Shown here in pieces: positions 12,165 to 23,600 of a stretch of DNA of 64,000 nt. The stretch is from assembly GCA_000611775.1 (NCBI GenBank), contig KK106986.1, positions 1,634,022 through 1,698,021 of the forward strand, written 5' to 3'. The translations under genes were made by a program, and so were the position numbers. This stretch comes from Umbilicaria muhlenbergii (taxonomy: Eukaryota > Ascomycota > Lecanoromycetes > Umbilicariales > Umbilicariaceae). The notes beneath the pieces were generated by a model. It did not search any database. It was not told where the DNA came from and worked only from the letters and a program-made list of their open reading frames with translations. The first letter of the stretch is position 1. Each line of letters starts with the position of its first letter.

Positions 12165-13620
12165 GTGCTATGAAATAACACTTAGTGAAGCATACTTAAT
12201 ATATTATGAAGCATCATACATGACATGCTCAGAGAAATCCCTCATCAGATGACATGCAGAGTTGAAATAATTCACTGTCTCATCACTGAACAGTGAACTC
12301 TACACCTCACTTTCCTCATCACTCAACACATTGCATCAGAGAACCTCATTACTCATCACTCAACATTCTACAGTGAGTCTTAAATTAATCACAACAACTT
12401 AATCCTGGGCTCTTGCAACCTGTATGATGAAGATGACATGCTCATCAAGATCAGCTGACCTGATGAAATCATGATTAATTCACAGAAAGTTGCTGTGAGC
12501 GTCTTCACAGAGGTGACAGCAGTACTGACTGCATCAATCACAGAGAACATCAATGATGATGATGATAACAACAAGCCTTTAAACTTGATCAAGATGCCTC
12601 TCAATATCACTCATGATAAAATTAACTGTCAGAGAGCCTGACTGTGAGCAAATAAACATAGTGAAGAGGATTTCAGCATCAATGAAATGATGCAAATAAC
12701 AGATGAAGATATGAAGGAAGTTGATTAAACTCTGATAAATTCATTCTGAAGAATGAACTCAAAGGAAGGAGGATGATCACACATGAACACAGAAAAATAT
12801 GAGCATGAGTGAATCATTCAATATTTACTCAATGTATGTAAATTCATAATAACAGCACTCTTTCTTCTACTTAATCTTTCATCAGTTGTAGCAGAAAATA
12901 CTCTGAGAGTTCCTCTGATGAAATCAGAGAAGAATGTAACAATTTTAAGAGTGTCATGCAGCATTGTTCATGACAGACAAACTCACAAGCAATGAAAGGA
13001 TTCAAAGAAAGAGGACAAGAGGATTATGAAGTATTAAGTCCTCATGAGTCATATAACCTATTTAATTATAAGAGATACAGGGTTTAAGATCACTGATGAA
13101 TTTGAGGATTCAGCATGAGACATATAAGTCACATGCAAATATCATATATCAGACGTGATGAGATCACTCATCATCAAGAACAAAGTCATCTGACTCATTA
13201 ACTTTCAAATCAAGGAAATGCGCGCTGCTCACTCTGTACAAATGTGCAATGATCATCACACATGACTTTACCAAGCCTACGCCAAGTGGTGGAGAGACTG
13301 AATCACGTTTATTGAAACATGAATGACGTGGGAATAGAACTTGACACAAAGGGAGTGAAATGTGAGCCTTCACTGAGTAAAGTTCCTCAGTGATGCAACA
13401 GGCGTCAATGTCAACACCTGCACCTCAGACAAGCTTGACTACTGAGTCAGAGCTGTGAGGATCTTCAAAGAAAATGAATATGAACTCAACAATGCATTCC
13501 TGATTTAATCATGCTGTCATCAGCAATGATCACTGTGAACATCATTAAGTACTTCTCATCAAGGCTGATGAAGAGCTGTCACAAGGAAGTTAGTGAAGAA
13601 TGAAATCTGAGCATCATCTG
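12165..13620 (+). pseudogene. Extra sense-strand ORF region of Gypsy-A, function unknown
   Basis: About 1.4 kb separates the chromodomain from the 3' LTR. One plus frame can be followed through almost the whole stretch, interrupted mainly by TGA, the same damage as in pol, so it was probably coding before mutation. It includes an acidic run (NINDDDDNN near 12550), a hydrophobic segment FIITALFLLLNLSSVVAEN near 12840-12900 that resembles a signal peptide or membrane anchor, and a Trp-rich part near 13270-13330. I recognise no family. A downstream ORF with a membrane segment is in the position of an env gene, but nothing else supports that; a captured host gene is equally possible. Confidence 0.45.
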
Positions 13621-13832
13621 ACATCATTGATCTTCCTTTTATTTATTTTTTTTATTCTTAGAACTTCTCTTCCTCTCCTGTCTCAAATTTCCTATGTAAT
13701 CAGTGATTGCTTTATTAGTGGCATGATATTATCATGCATTATCCTCAGCAACACTTTTCTAAATAGGGTGAAACACGCTTCTAGAAAAGTGAAAGGCTCA
13801 TAAAGGCTATGAGCATGTTTGAAAGAGAGCAC

Positions 13833-13973
13833 TTGTTGTGACTTTATCAGGGCCTCAGCTTTATCAGAGCCTCATCACCCCTTATCTTAACTTAACTTAG
13901 TGTAGCTTAGTGAAGTCAGCATAAAAGCTGACTTCTTAGTAGATAAAATAGAACATCTTTATCACTTGCAACA
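13833..13973 (+). repeat. Gypsy-A 3' LTR
   Basis: 141 bp, about 90% like the 5' LTR by eye, with C/T and G/A differences. It is followed by the TSD ACATG and the rest of the X1 left LTR. Confidence 0.9.
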
Positions 13974-13978
13974 ACATG

Positions 13979-15969
13979 AGGTCATATAAATGTTGAATGA
14001 GATGTCATAAACAGAAGTCATGATAAGATTAATGCAGTAATTATACATCTTTTATTCAGTGACAAAATTGATTATTAAAGAAGCAGGTTTTTAAATCTTC
14101 TTGTGAAGAGTTTTCATTTAATGTCAAGATGTTAAGTGCTGAGTCATCATATTCAAGTTATAATGTCATATCATAATGTCATATCATAATGTTGTATTCA
14201 TCCGCAAAGTGGCAGCCCGCTCAGATATTTTCACTTAAAGAGATACAATTTTAGTGCTTATATTTTAAATTTAAGCACTCATTTAGCAACCTGTTGTTGT
14301 CATGAGCGCACATTCATCACATATACATAATTAATATTTCCCTCAGTCAGTCATTTTGCTCATCATTGATCTATGCTAAGCTACTTATTTTACATTTAAA
14401 AGCATCAATCAACATCTCTCTTCTTTAATAAAGTTAACTTTTAAATGACTTGCTTCTGCTTCTTATTTCTTATATTCTTCTGATAAAGAATTATTCTCTT
14501 CATTCTCTTTCATCAAGACATTCAGTTTTTTAATCTCTTCTCAGTCATCTTTAATAATGAAACTTGAGTAATCATGTCTGTCAAGAGCTTTTTTTCATAT
14601 GTTTATAAATCACATCTTGTTGAACCTAGACTTGCTTTCATCCTCAAGATGAGCACTGAGGTTGATGATAAACCTGTTGATGAAGTTGATCAAGTCTGCC
14701 TGAATTTGCTTTAAAAAGATAATGATGTTGAGGAGGTCTCAGTCATCATTATAAGCCTGTTGAAGTGCTTCATTGATCATGAGCATCTGATGCATAATCT
14801 TTTTCAACTTGTTTTTCATTCATGTCATCTTTTCATTTATTATCTTCCTGATTGCCTTCTTCTCTGTCATGTCATGATTTTTAAATATATTACTTAAAGA
14901 TTATTCTTCTGACCTGATGCTCATGCTCAACAGCCTCAGCTTCATCTCTGAGGGTTGATTTATTCTCATTGAGCTCAGTAATGCTGATTCTCACATGATC
15001 AGTCATGAGGTCTTCAGTTGAGCAGGTTTTTCAGTCAACAGTGAAAGCTTCATGAATTATACAAGTCTTAAGTGCTTACCTGATCTTAAAAACCTCATGA
15101 TGATGATTATGTAATCTAATTTAAAGTCTCCTTGAATGAATGATCTCTCACTTAAACTTCATTCACTTGCTTTTTACTTTTTTACCTTCTTTTTCACATC
15201 TTTTTTTAATATCATTGAATCTTCTTTTCTTGTCTCTGTTGTTACATCTCTCGCTAGATGGTACCTGGTTGATATGTGTAGCAGGCGTACATGCAGTACT
15301 GCTCATGATGCTCAGAGCATGAGCACCCTGAGCACTTGATTGATATGCATAGTAAGTGTACATGTGGTACTGCTCATGATGCTCAGGGCATGAGCACCTC
15401 AAGCACTCAATTACTCATGATGCTCAGAGCATGAGCACCCTGAGCAGAGAAGTTACACACATCAAGCAGTACAGTTACACATGAGTCTTTTAAAGTTCTA
15501 TATAATCACAGGTAGATTCATAGTTAGAAGCTCATGCTCAACTCATGTATTAAATGCAATCTCATAAGTCTACAACCTTCAGCCTATTTGAGTCTACATG
15601 TGATCAGTAGTTCATTGAATCAAGTGCTGTGATTAGATGAATGTTGATATAGTTCATTGAATGATTATATTATTTTTATTATTACAACATCACCTGTTAC
15701 ATCTGCTTCACTGATGAACTTATATTGATCTCATCAGATCTGATTGTATCATTCAGCTCCTCAGTTTTCTTCATCAGACTGAACTTTGAGCTTGATGACT
15801 GAACTTAAACTGTATCATATGACTTTAAAAACTTCATTTGCATTAAAGTCTGCCTTATATTGAGTCACCTGATTATTAATAATGAGTCATTTCATCACCT
15901 GTTGTATCAGGTGATCAGTGAGTCTCACATTCATTAATGAAGCTGTGTTTATATCTTTTGCATCATATG
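13979..15969 (-). other. X1: rest of left LTR, then unidentified mutated sequence
   Basis: 13979-14200 continues the X-family LTR (AGGTCATATAA... to the ATAATGTCATATC repeats). The sequence then changes at TTCATCCGCAAAGTGGCAG without the LTR end CCCTGACA. On the minus strand 14400-15150 reads as a charged, coiled-coil-like protein through TGA codons (EEIKKLNVLMKENEENNSLS near 14500). No family is recognised. Confidence 0.45.
15240..15450. repeat. Tandem palindromic repeat, three copies
   Basis: Three diverged units contain GCTCATGATGCTCAGAGCAT followed by GAGCACC. Each is a near-palindrome built on TGCTCATG and CATGAGCA. The first two units are preceded by a related GATATG-AGTAC stretch. It could form a hairpin cluster; no function is assigned. 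Confidence 0.7.
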
Positions 15970-16647
15970 TATGATGGCTGTTGAGATGAGACAGGATCAG
16001 ATTTTTAATCTCTGTCTCATCTTAATCTCATCTCATCTCAGTGATGAATTTTCAGTTCAGTTCTGATTCTGTTGATTAAACAGGACAGGAATAGTCCTGT
16101 TGTCTTAACATTATTAATATGTCATGATGACAATAACCTAAGCTTAACCTAAAGAGGCTTGATACAGTATCACATTAAGTTAAATGTCATCTAAGGAGTC
16201 ATCAGTTTACATTTCATCATAAATCATTACATTGAATCATTAGAATTATTAATTTGAATCTCAACATCATGTAACAATCAGTTCACTGACTCTCAGTCAC
16301 ATTTTGAAAGTCATTTTTTAAGGTCATTCTTTGAGGCTGTTGTTGAAGCTGTTTTGAAAGCTGTTTTTTGAGACTGTCATTGAGGCTGTTTTGAAAGCTG
16401 TTTTTTGAGGCTGTCATTGAAGCTGTTTTGAAAGCCGTTTTTCCCTTTTCCGTGTCCCAAAACCACTGACAGTCATATAAGGAGTCACGTGACCGGGATT
16501 TCATCAAGATCACAGGACAGGATGAAACAGAACTTTTATCTCAATCCTGAGGGACAGGACTACTGCTTGATCTCATATCTCATTTCATCTCATCATTATT
16601 TTATTCCTTCATCCTGAACTGAGACTCCTGTCCCGGCGGTCACCCTA
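15970..16647. mobile_element. hAT-type MITE copy 1 (678 bp)
   Basis: A perfect 8-bp TSD ATCATATG lies at 15962-15969 and 16648-16655. The terminal inverted repeats are degenerate: TATGATGGCTGTTGAGATGAG at the left versus CCCGGCGGTCACCCTA at the right, equivalent once C-to-T and G-to-A changes are allowed. The first ~290 bp and last ~220 bp match the ends of the autonomous hAT copy at 48533-55606. The middle (16300-16440) is a tandem array of GAGGCTGTTTTGAAAGC-like units absent from the long copy. Confidence 0.93.
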
Positions 16648-16655
16648 ATCATATG

Positions 16656-18480
16656 AACTTCAATTGAACTCATGATAATAAACTGATCAGTCTGCAAAGT
16701 CTGCATTGATCAGAGTCTTTTTATAACTCATGATGATGTTTCTTTTGACTGATCCTTCCTCCTTGTATACCTTCAGAACATGAAGTGAGCTCAGAATCTT
16801 AATCTCATCTTCTTGATTATTTTCTTTGATGATTGTTTTTGCTCTCTTCAGTTCAGGAATCTCAGTTGATGCAGAATTAAGATGATCATTCTTCTTCAAC
16901 ATCTTAAGTTTCATTGAATTAAGCTGAAGATCTGACCTCAACCTTGCTTCTCTTGAGATGCAGATAAGCTCTGAGGTAGAAGCTCACTTTGTGACATTAA
17001 TCAACTGAGATGTCATGAAATGAATGATGTCTGACATTACATCATGAGGTGTATGAGGACTTATGAGCTGTGATGAGAGAATTCTTGATCAAGTTTCAGG
17101 CTTTAAACATGTCTGAGCAGATGAGTGATTATTGACAGTAAAGCTTGATGCACTGAGTTTCATTCTCAATAAAGTCATGTGTAATGTGAGCTTGATGAAG
17201 TTAAACTCATTTTTCCTTAATGTTGATGAAGTCAACACAAGGTATTCCTTAATTAATGAGGGTTGATTGAGTATGAGTAATGATCATGATTCTTTTAACA
17301 TGAAATGACTCATCAGATGAGATGTATTGATTAAATCATTAAATCTGACTGATTGAGTTAAATGAGGCAGGTGATCTCATGACAGAGATGATATAATCAG
17401 CTCAATGTGATCTGATGTCTCACTCACTGAGTGAGGTGAATTGAAATGTAGCAGAGAGTGTTGAGTGAGTGAGTTGTCATGAGGTGAGTTTTAACATGTG
17501 AGCTTGAACTGTCTTTTCTGATGAGTCATCATTTGCAAAAACTGGTAACTGGAGGTTAACAGGTGAGGTTGAACAGCAAATGAAGTTAAATCATTCATTA
17601 AGATTGATCTTGATAAGGTAATTATGTGCATGATATCAGAATTGACCTGACTTTAAGTAATTTCATCTTGACTGATTGTATTCACTTTCTTCACAGTGAC
17701 ATTCTGATTCTTGAGTTCATCTGAATTCTCTCTTTGAGATCTGATAACTGATTTTTCACTGCTGTTTTTTTTGTCACTTCTGTCTGTCAGCTCTTTAATC
17801 TTTTCACTTATTATCATGTTCTTAAATGTTTTAATGAGTTTGATGAGATCAGGTTCTGAGTTTAGCTCTCTCTTTCACTTATCATATAAAGCTTTAACTG
17901 CTTTAAATTTAACATCATAATTAGTCACACCTCCTCATGTGATTGCTGAGACTGATTTGAAAGATCTGAAAAGGTTGTCACTCCTCACTCAATAAATATT
18001 CAAGTCATGCATCTTAAATAGCTTGATTTTCAGTTCTGATGAAATCTGATGCTGAATGCGCTCCTTCTCAGCGTCACTCAGGAAGTGGTATAAGTCATAT
18101 AATAACAATTGATATGATGACACAAGAGAAGTTATTCAGTTGCTTCAATAATTCTTTATCATTTGAAGGATTTCATGCTCAGTTGCATGTGCATACTTCA
18201 GCTTTTCAGCTCTCACTGTATTGTAGAGCACACTTAAATCAGGCAGATCATTTAAGATCTCACTTTTCATGAAGAGTCCTCTGAGGTTTAAGCTCATGTT
18301 GTATAACTCTGATGTTGTATCCTTCTCACGGGTGTTGAGTATTGTGGATTGATGATAATATTCATGCACATGTAAATAAAGTGACTTAATAAGCTTAAAA
18401 TGAGGTTTCATCACCTGAGCAGGAAGTTGAATTTAATGAACTTATATGACATGAAGTCAAACTGATCAGTATAACATCAC
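16656..18480 (-). pseudogene. Unidentified mutated gene inside X1
   Basis: On the minus strand a frame runs with few interruptions other than TGA from about 18480 to 17650 and again at 16941-16687. Visible pieces are LYNMSLNLRGLFMKSEILND, HATEHEILQMIKNY, YDVKFKAVKALYDKWKREL and a Lys/Glu-rich tail. It looks like a helical, partly coiled-coil protein. It matches none of the retrotransposon domains I can name. It may belong to X1 or to an element not otherwise recognised. Confidence 0.35.
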
Positions 18481-18779
18481 TCACACTGATGTAAAGTGAC
18501 AGTGAGGGGTTTTATTTTATTTAATAATTATGCTCTGATCACAAAGTCCTTTATGTTCATTGACAGTATGAATGATGTAAAGGAGAAGAGATCTCAGATT
18601 CATTTATTAAGTTCATTCAGTAACTTTGAATGCTTCTGAGATTAAATGAGAGGTTGTGAAGGAGTTTCATGCATTTAATTAATAAATATTATGTCTCACT
18701 TCTACTCATTTGAGGACTTCATCTTTTACTGTAGATTTTAAAGTGACTGCCAGATGATGAGTTATTGCTACAATGTATC

Positions 18780-19080
18780 ATCATGATGAGAGTGTTGCTG
18801 AGAGAAGCAGAAGATAATGTCATGAAGATTAAAAAAAGTGTTTAATAAAGAGAATAATGAGAGGCAAGGAGAGCATTAATGAAGTGAGTTGTGAAGTGAT
18901 GCAGCACTGCTGATGATAACAAATTAATGAATGAGTCATGATGAGAGAAGCAGAAGATGATGTTGTGAAGATTAAAAAAAGTATTCAATAAAGAGGGTAA
19001 TGAGAAGCAAGAAGAATGTTGATGCAGTGAATCATAAAAAGATGCAGTGCTACTGATGATAATAAATTAATGAATGATGA
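18780..19080. repeat. ~150-bp tandem duplication
   Basis: The block beginning GAGAGAAGCAGAAGATAATGT (about 18797) recurs at about 18946 with the same order of landmarks: GAAGATTAAAAAAAGTGTT, AATAAAGAG, GATGCAG, ACTGCTGATGATAA, AAATTAATGAATGA. The differences are mostly transitions. No coding sense is seen. Confidence 0.8.
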
Positions 19081-19187
19081 AAAATATCTGAATCACTGTT
19101 CTGCAACCTTGTAAGCATGTTCAATGAATAATAGATGTGTTCATTGAATTAAACTCATGTTCATTGAACTGAATGAAAAGAACACAT

Positions 19188-19415
19188 TGTAAGACTATAG
19201 CATCTCTTACTAAAAAGGGAAGTATAGTAGAGGTATGTGACAGCATGAGATATAAATGTATAAAGATTATATGATCTTAATTATATAAAACTAATAATTA
19301 AGAAATGAAGGTGAGATTAAGCAGTGCAGAGTTTTCATGTGACTCATTAACACTGTCAAGCTGCTTGTAGAGTGCATGCTTTACATAAGTCTCAGATTGT
19401 CATTAACTCATGACA
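19188..19415 (-). repeat. Gypsy-B 3' LTR
   Basis: 228 bp, ending CATTAACTCATGACA, the same length as its partner. Differences from the partner are nearly all transitions. Confidence 0.9.
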
Positions 19416-19416
19416 A

Positions 19417-20560
19417 TTACCTCTCTTCTATGCAGCAGCCCTTCAGCGCAGAAAGGTGAATGACTGATAAAAAGCTCAATTAACAATTGAATTGATGATG
19501 CAACATCAGCACTGATTAAATGAGATGAAAGTGAAGTGAGCTTGTCACATGACAGTGAAAACTCTGAGGAGTGAAGAGGCAGCAGCAGAGTCATGACAGC
19601 ATAAGCATGACAGCATTATGATAACATAATCAAGGCCTCAGGTGATGATATCACAACAAGAGCTTTAAAGTATAAATACTGTTAATTCCTCAGCCTTCTA
19701 TCATCAACTTTTGCCAGAGCAGTGACTCATCACTGTAACATCATCAATGCACCCTCAAAATGCATCATTTTCATCATCACAACATCAGTCATTATGCCTG
19801 TAAGTCAGAGAAGCTGGCTCTGCAGATGCACTTTTAATGTGAGTCATCATATAACATTCACTCATTATTAAGTGCTTCATTAAATTTCATGCACATTTTA
19901 TTGAATCTTTCTGTCTCTGTTGTTCTCATCACTTCATGGATGACATGACTCAGGTATGTGATGTCAGATTGAATGTCAAGTGTGCATATTATGCAAATTT
20001 ACATAAAGCTTATCTTCTGATAAGTTTAATCTGCTCATCTGTTGTACATCACTGATGATTTAAAGTCCTTGTGTATTTCACTTGCAAGATTAACACCTTG
20101 ATATGCTTGATTAATAAAGTTAATGTTGACACTCCTTCACCTGCTCTCCTGACTGCTCTCAAGGCGCGTCAAAAGTGTTATAACAAGAAGATTACAGCAC
20201 ATCTTTGTGTTGTCAGCTGTCATCAGAAGCTGTTTAAATTGAAGTCTGCTGTTGAGGTTAATTTCCTGCTGCTCAAGCAGTTTAAATGCAGCAACAACAT
20301 GCTTAAAGGTATCTTGAATATCATGTGATATTCAGTTTAATCCTCTTCTCTTCACCCCTGATGTGATGATTATAATCAGTTAATGTGCATTCTATTTTAA
20401 AAGCGTTTGCCTGTCATTGTTGATGATGATGATGATGATGATGACAATGATGAGGACTTCTCTCCATTTGAGGAATTAAAGAGATCAGAGGAATCAGAGG
20501 AGGATGAAGAAGATGAGAAGAAAGATGAGAATGATGATGATGAATAAATTATTTTTTGCT
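19417..20560 (+). pseudogene. Antisense ORF region at the 3' end of Gypsy-B
   Basis: This stretch lies between the minus-strand pol and the 3' LTR but is open on the plus strand. One 85-residue frame at 20071-20328 is rich in Lys and Cys (KARQKCYNKKITAHLCVVSC). It is followed across a possible intron by an acidic run encoded by GATGATGAT repeats at 20415-20550 (EDFSPFEELKRSEESEEDE). The codon pattern and the scarcity of in-frame stops argue for a former gene in the opposite orientation. Gypsy-C has plus-strand ORFs in the same place with Cys/Lys-rich residues. No family is recognised. Confidence 0.4.
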
Positions 20561-20699
20561 GATGTTTTGTTGATCTTATATGATAATTCCTTTTGCCTGC
20601 TTTGATTCATCATGATGATGATAATAATATTATGATTCTCATGTGCTTTCCTGATGATTCATCTTCTTTAATGAACTTGTCATTCTTGACTCTTGTCAT

Positions 20700-23600
20700 A
20701 AATCACTTATAAGGCCTCAATAAAATCTGTAAAACCCCTTGAGGAAAATCAGGAAAAAGTGTTCTTATGATGTTAATTAAGTCTTTTTAAATCACTTCTT
20801 CCTGCACTCTTTTAATTTATTGTTGAAGACTGCATGCATTTCCTGTGCACCTTTTAAGTTCTTCTTTAACACTCATTGATCATATTCTTCTGATCAACTC
20901 TTTCATCTCACTTTGTACAGGATTTCATTCCTGAATTTTCAGCAGTTTAAAATCTCTTCAACTTCATATTCTTCTTCATTGTCAATTAGCTTTGAAGGTG
21001 GCAGTAATGATTTAAAGTCATCATCAGCTCTGCACTGATATGACTTCAGGTAAAAGACATGAAAGACATTATGAATTTAATAAATGAGTGATAAAGTTAA
21101 CCTGTAAGCCTGCTTTTCTATTAAGTCTTCAACTTGAAATGATTTAATGAATTTGTGAAACAGTTTCCTGCTTAAGTGCTTCTGTCATAAGTTCTTCATG
21201 AATAACATTATCAAGTCTTTCACATTATAGATCTTGAGTTTATGTTTAACATCAAAATATTTTGTCTGAGAATTAATTACATTTTCTCATCATTGTGACA
21301 GCACTTTCTGTATGTCATGAAATCATTTCACTCAATTTTTAACTGCAGGTACTTTTTCTTTCCTGAAGTCATTCTCAACTTCAAATCTTACTTTCAGATG
21401 ATAAGTATACATGACATAAAAAGAGCTGCACCTTATTGATGCTTGTGTTTCATTGTTGTAAGTGAATTCTGTCAGGAGTAAAAGATTCATTCAGTTGTCT
21501 TGTTCATCTGAGCAATAACAGTGAAGATAATATTTTAAGGTTTGATTCTGCTGTTCTGTCTGTTCATCTGTTTGCAGGTAAAAGGCAGTGCTTAATTAAT
21601 GCTTCATTCTTAAATAATAGCACATTTTCAATCAGAAAGTGCTTGTGAAAACTGATTCTTGATCAGAGACAACCCCTTTCAATACATTAAATCAGCATAT
21701 TATTTCCTCATAAAACAAGTCAGTCAACTCTGTTGCTGTAATCATTTTCATGATTTGAATATACTGAGCCATTTTCATATACTGATTCATAATCATTAAG
21801 ATCACATCATACACGCAACCTCTGCACTTACTTGATGGCAAGTCAGTGATAAAATTTATTATGACTTGCTGTCATGATTCTTCTGACTGAGGCAGCGCCT
21901 GTAGCTCATCATAAGAATGATGTTTAAGCACTTTCACCCTTTGACAGATGTCACATGACACAACATAATCTTTGACATCTCAGCTCATATCAATTCAATA
22001 ATATTTGTGATCAATTAATTTAAAAGTTCTTTCTACCTTGAAATGTCCTGTCAAGACATCATCATGATGATGTTTTAAGATCTCTGCCCTCACAGACTCT
22101 TCTTCAGGAACATATATTTATTCCTCATGAAATAAAAAGCCTTCAGAGTCAATCCTTCAGAAACTTTCAGCTTTAGTCTTGCACTTCACTGATGAACAGT
22201 CAGTGTTGCGCGTCACCTCTACAAATGAATCATTATTTTGTAGAGTTTGAATCAAATTCCTTAAAGGTAAACTCAGGCTTTCATCAGCTGTTTCATGAAT
22301 GACAAGATCTCTTATCATCACATGTGAAATGAGTTGTTTGCAATCAACAGTTTCAATGACAGGGTTAAGCTGTTTCACAGTTACATCACAGTCATCATGA
22401 GTAAGTGTTTTACTGTCACTCCTTCAGCATTTTTTCTGAAGTTTAAGGTTTTTAATTCTGATCATTCTCCCCGCCTCTGTGAGTAACTGCCTCACAATAG
22501 GAGCATATCTGAGTGAGAATATATTCACAAGAGTGATTAACTTTCTCTGAAGTGTTAAGAGTAATTTCTTCATAATTTTACTCACTTCTTCAACATCCCT
22601 GTAGTCTGATCACCTCAATAACACATCAGTGAGGTTGATCTTTTCAGACTGATGCAGGATATTGAAATCAAAAGCAGTGAACTTCATTACTTATCATGCT
22701 TGCCTGTCATTCAATTCCTTCACGTTCATAAATCCTCATAAATTGTTATGATCAGTTAATACCTCTATGATATGACAACTGCCTTTGAGGTAGTGTCATC
22801 AGTGTTTAAACATCATAATGATGACAAGGAGCTCTTGATCATGAGTTTCATATCAAGTCTCTGAAGGAGACAGCTTTCTCAATTAAAACACAACTGAATG
22901 TCACTTCCTGTTATTCAACAGCTGAGACAGGATGCCACTGAGCTCAATGATTAACACATCAGTTTTCACCTGTATTAATAACTTTAAGTCAAAGTGAATC
23001 AGGATGAGTGCTGTTATAAAGACTTCATGAAGGTGATCAAATACCTTCTTTGCATCATTTGAGAATTCAAAAGACTTAAACTTCTTTTCATCCTTGCTAT
23101 CTTTCATAAGGTTTGTCAAGGGGGCTGCAACTTATGAATAACACTTAATAAAGTGTCTATAAAAGTTTGCAAAGCTCAGGAAGACTTGTACTTCTTGAAA
23201 AGTCCTTAATATTAATCAGTCCTGTATGATGTTCACTCATCATGAATTCATCACTACGCCTTCAGCTGTGATAATAAACCCTAGGAATTTCACCTTGATA
23301 ATGAAGAATTCACACTTCTTAAGGTTCACATAAAGTTGAAATCAGCAGAGTCAGTTTAACACCTGCTTAATGTGCTCTCAGTGTTTCACTGATGATCTTG
23401 AATATATAAGAATATCATCTAGATAAACAACACAAAAGACATTCACAAGCTCTGTCAGCACTTGATTAATGTAAGCTTGAAACATAGCTGATGCATTTGT
23501 CAATCTGAAAGACATGATCATATACTTAAAGTGACTGTAATGAGTGTGAAATGCTGTTTTCCACTCATCACCCTTCTTGATGCAGATACAGTGATAGATG

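Larger units (their letters stand above)
5637..13973 (+). mobile_element. Ty3/Gypsy chromovirus-type retrotransposon Gypsy-A, dead
   Basis: Two ~140-bp LTRs (5637-5776 and 13833-13973), both TGTTGTGACTTTATC...CAACA, flank an 8.3-kb element with a perfect TSD ACATG (5632-5636 and 13974-13978). The insertion lies in an X-family LTR: the uninterrupted sequence exists in the paralogous LTR at 33053-33335, which confirms the ends. The unusually short LTRs and the extra sense-strand ORF region after the chromodomain are notable. Confidence 0.92.

Noticed and set aside
12389-12610. Minus-strand ORF in Gypsy-A as an antisense gene
   Set aside because: The sense frame through TGA codons is longer and continuous with the downstream ORF; the minus frame has no motif.
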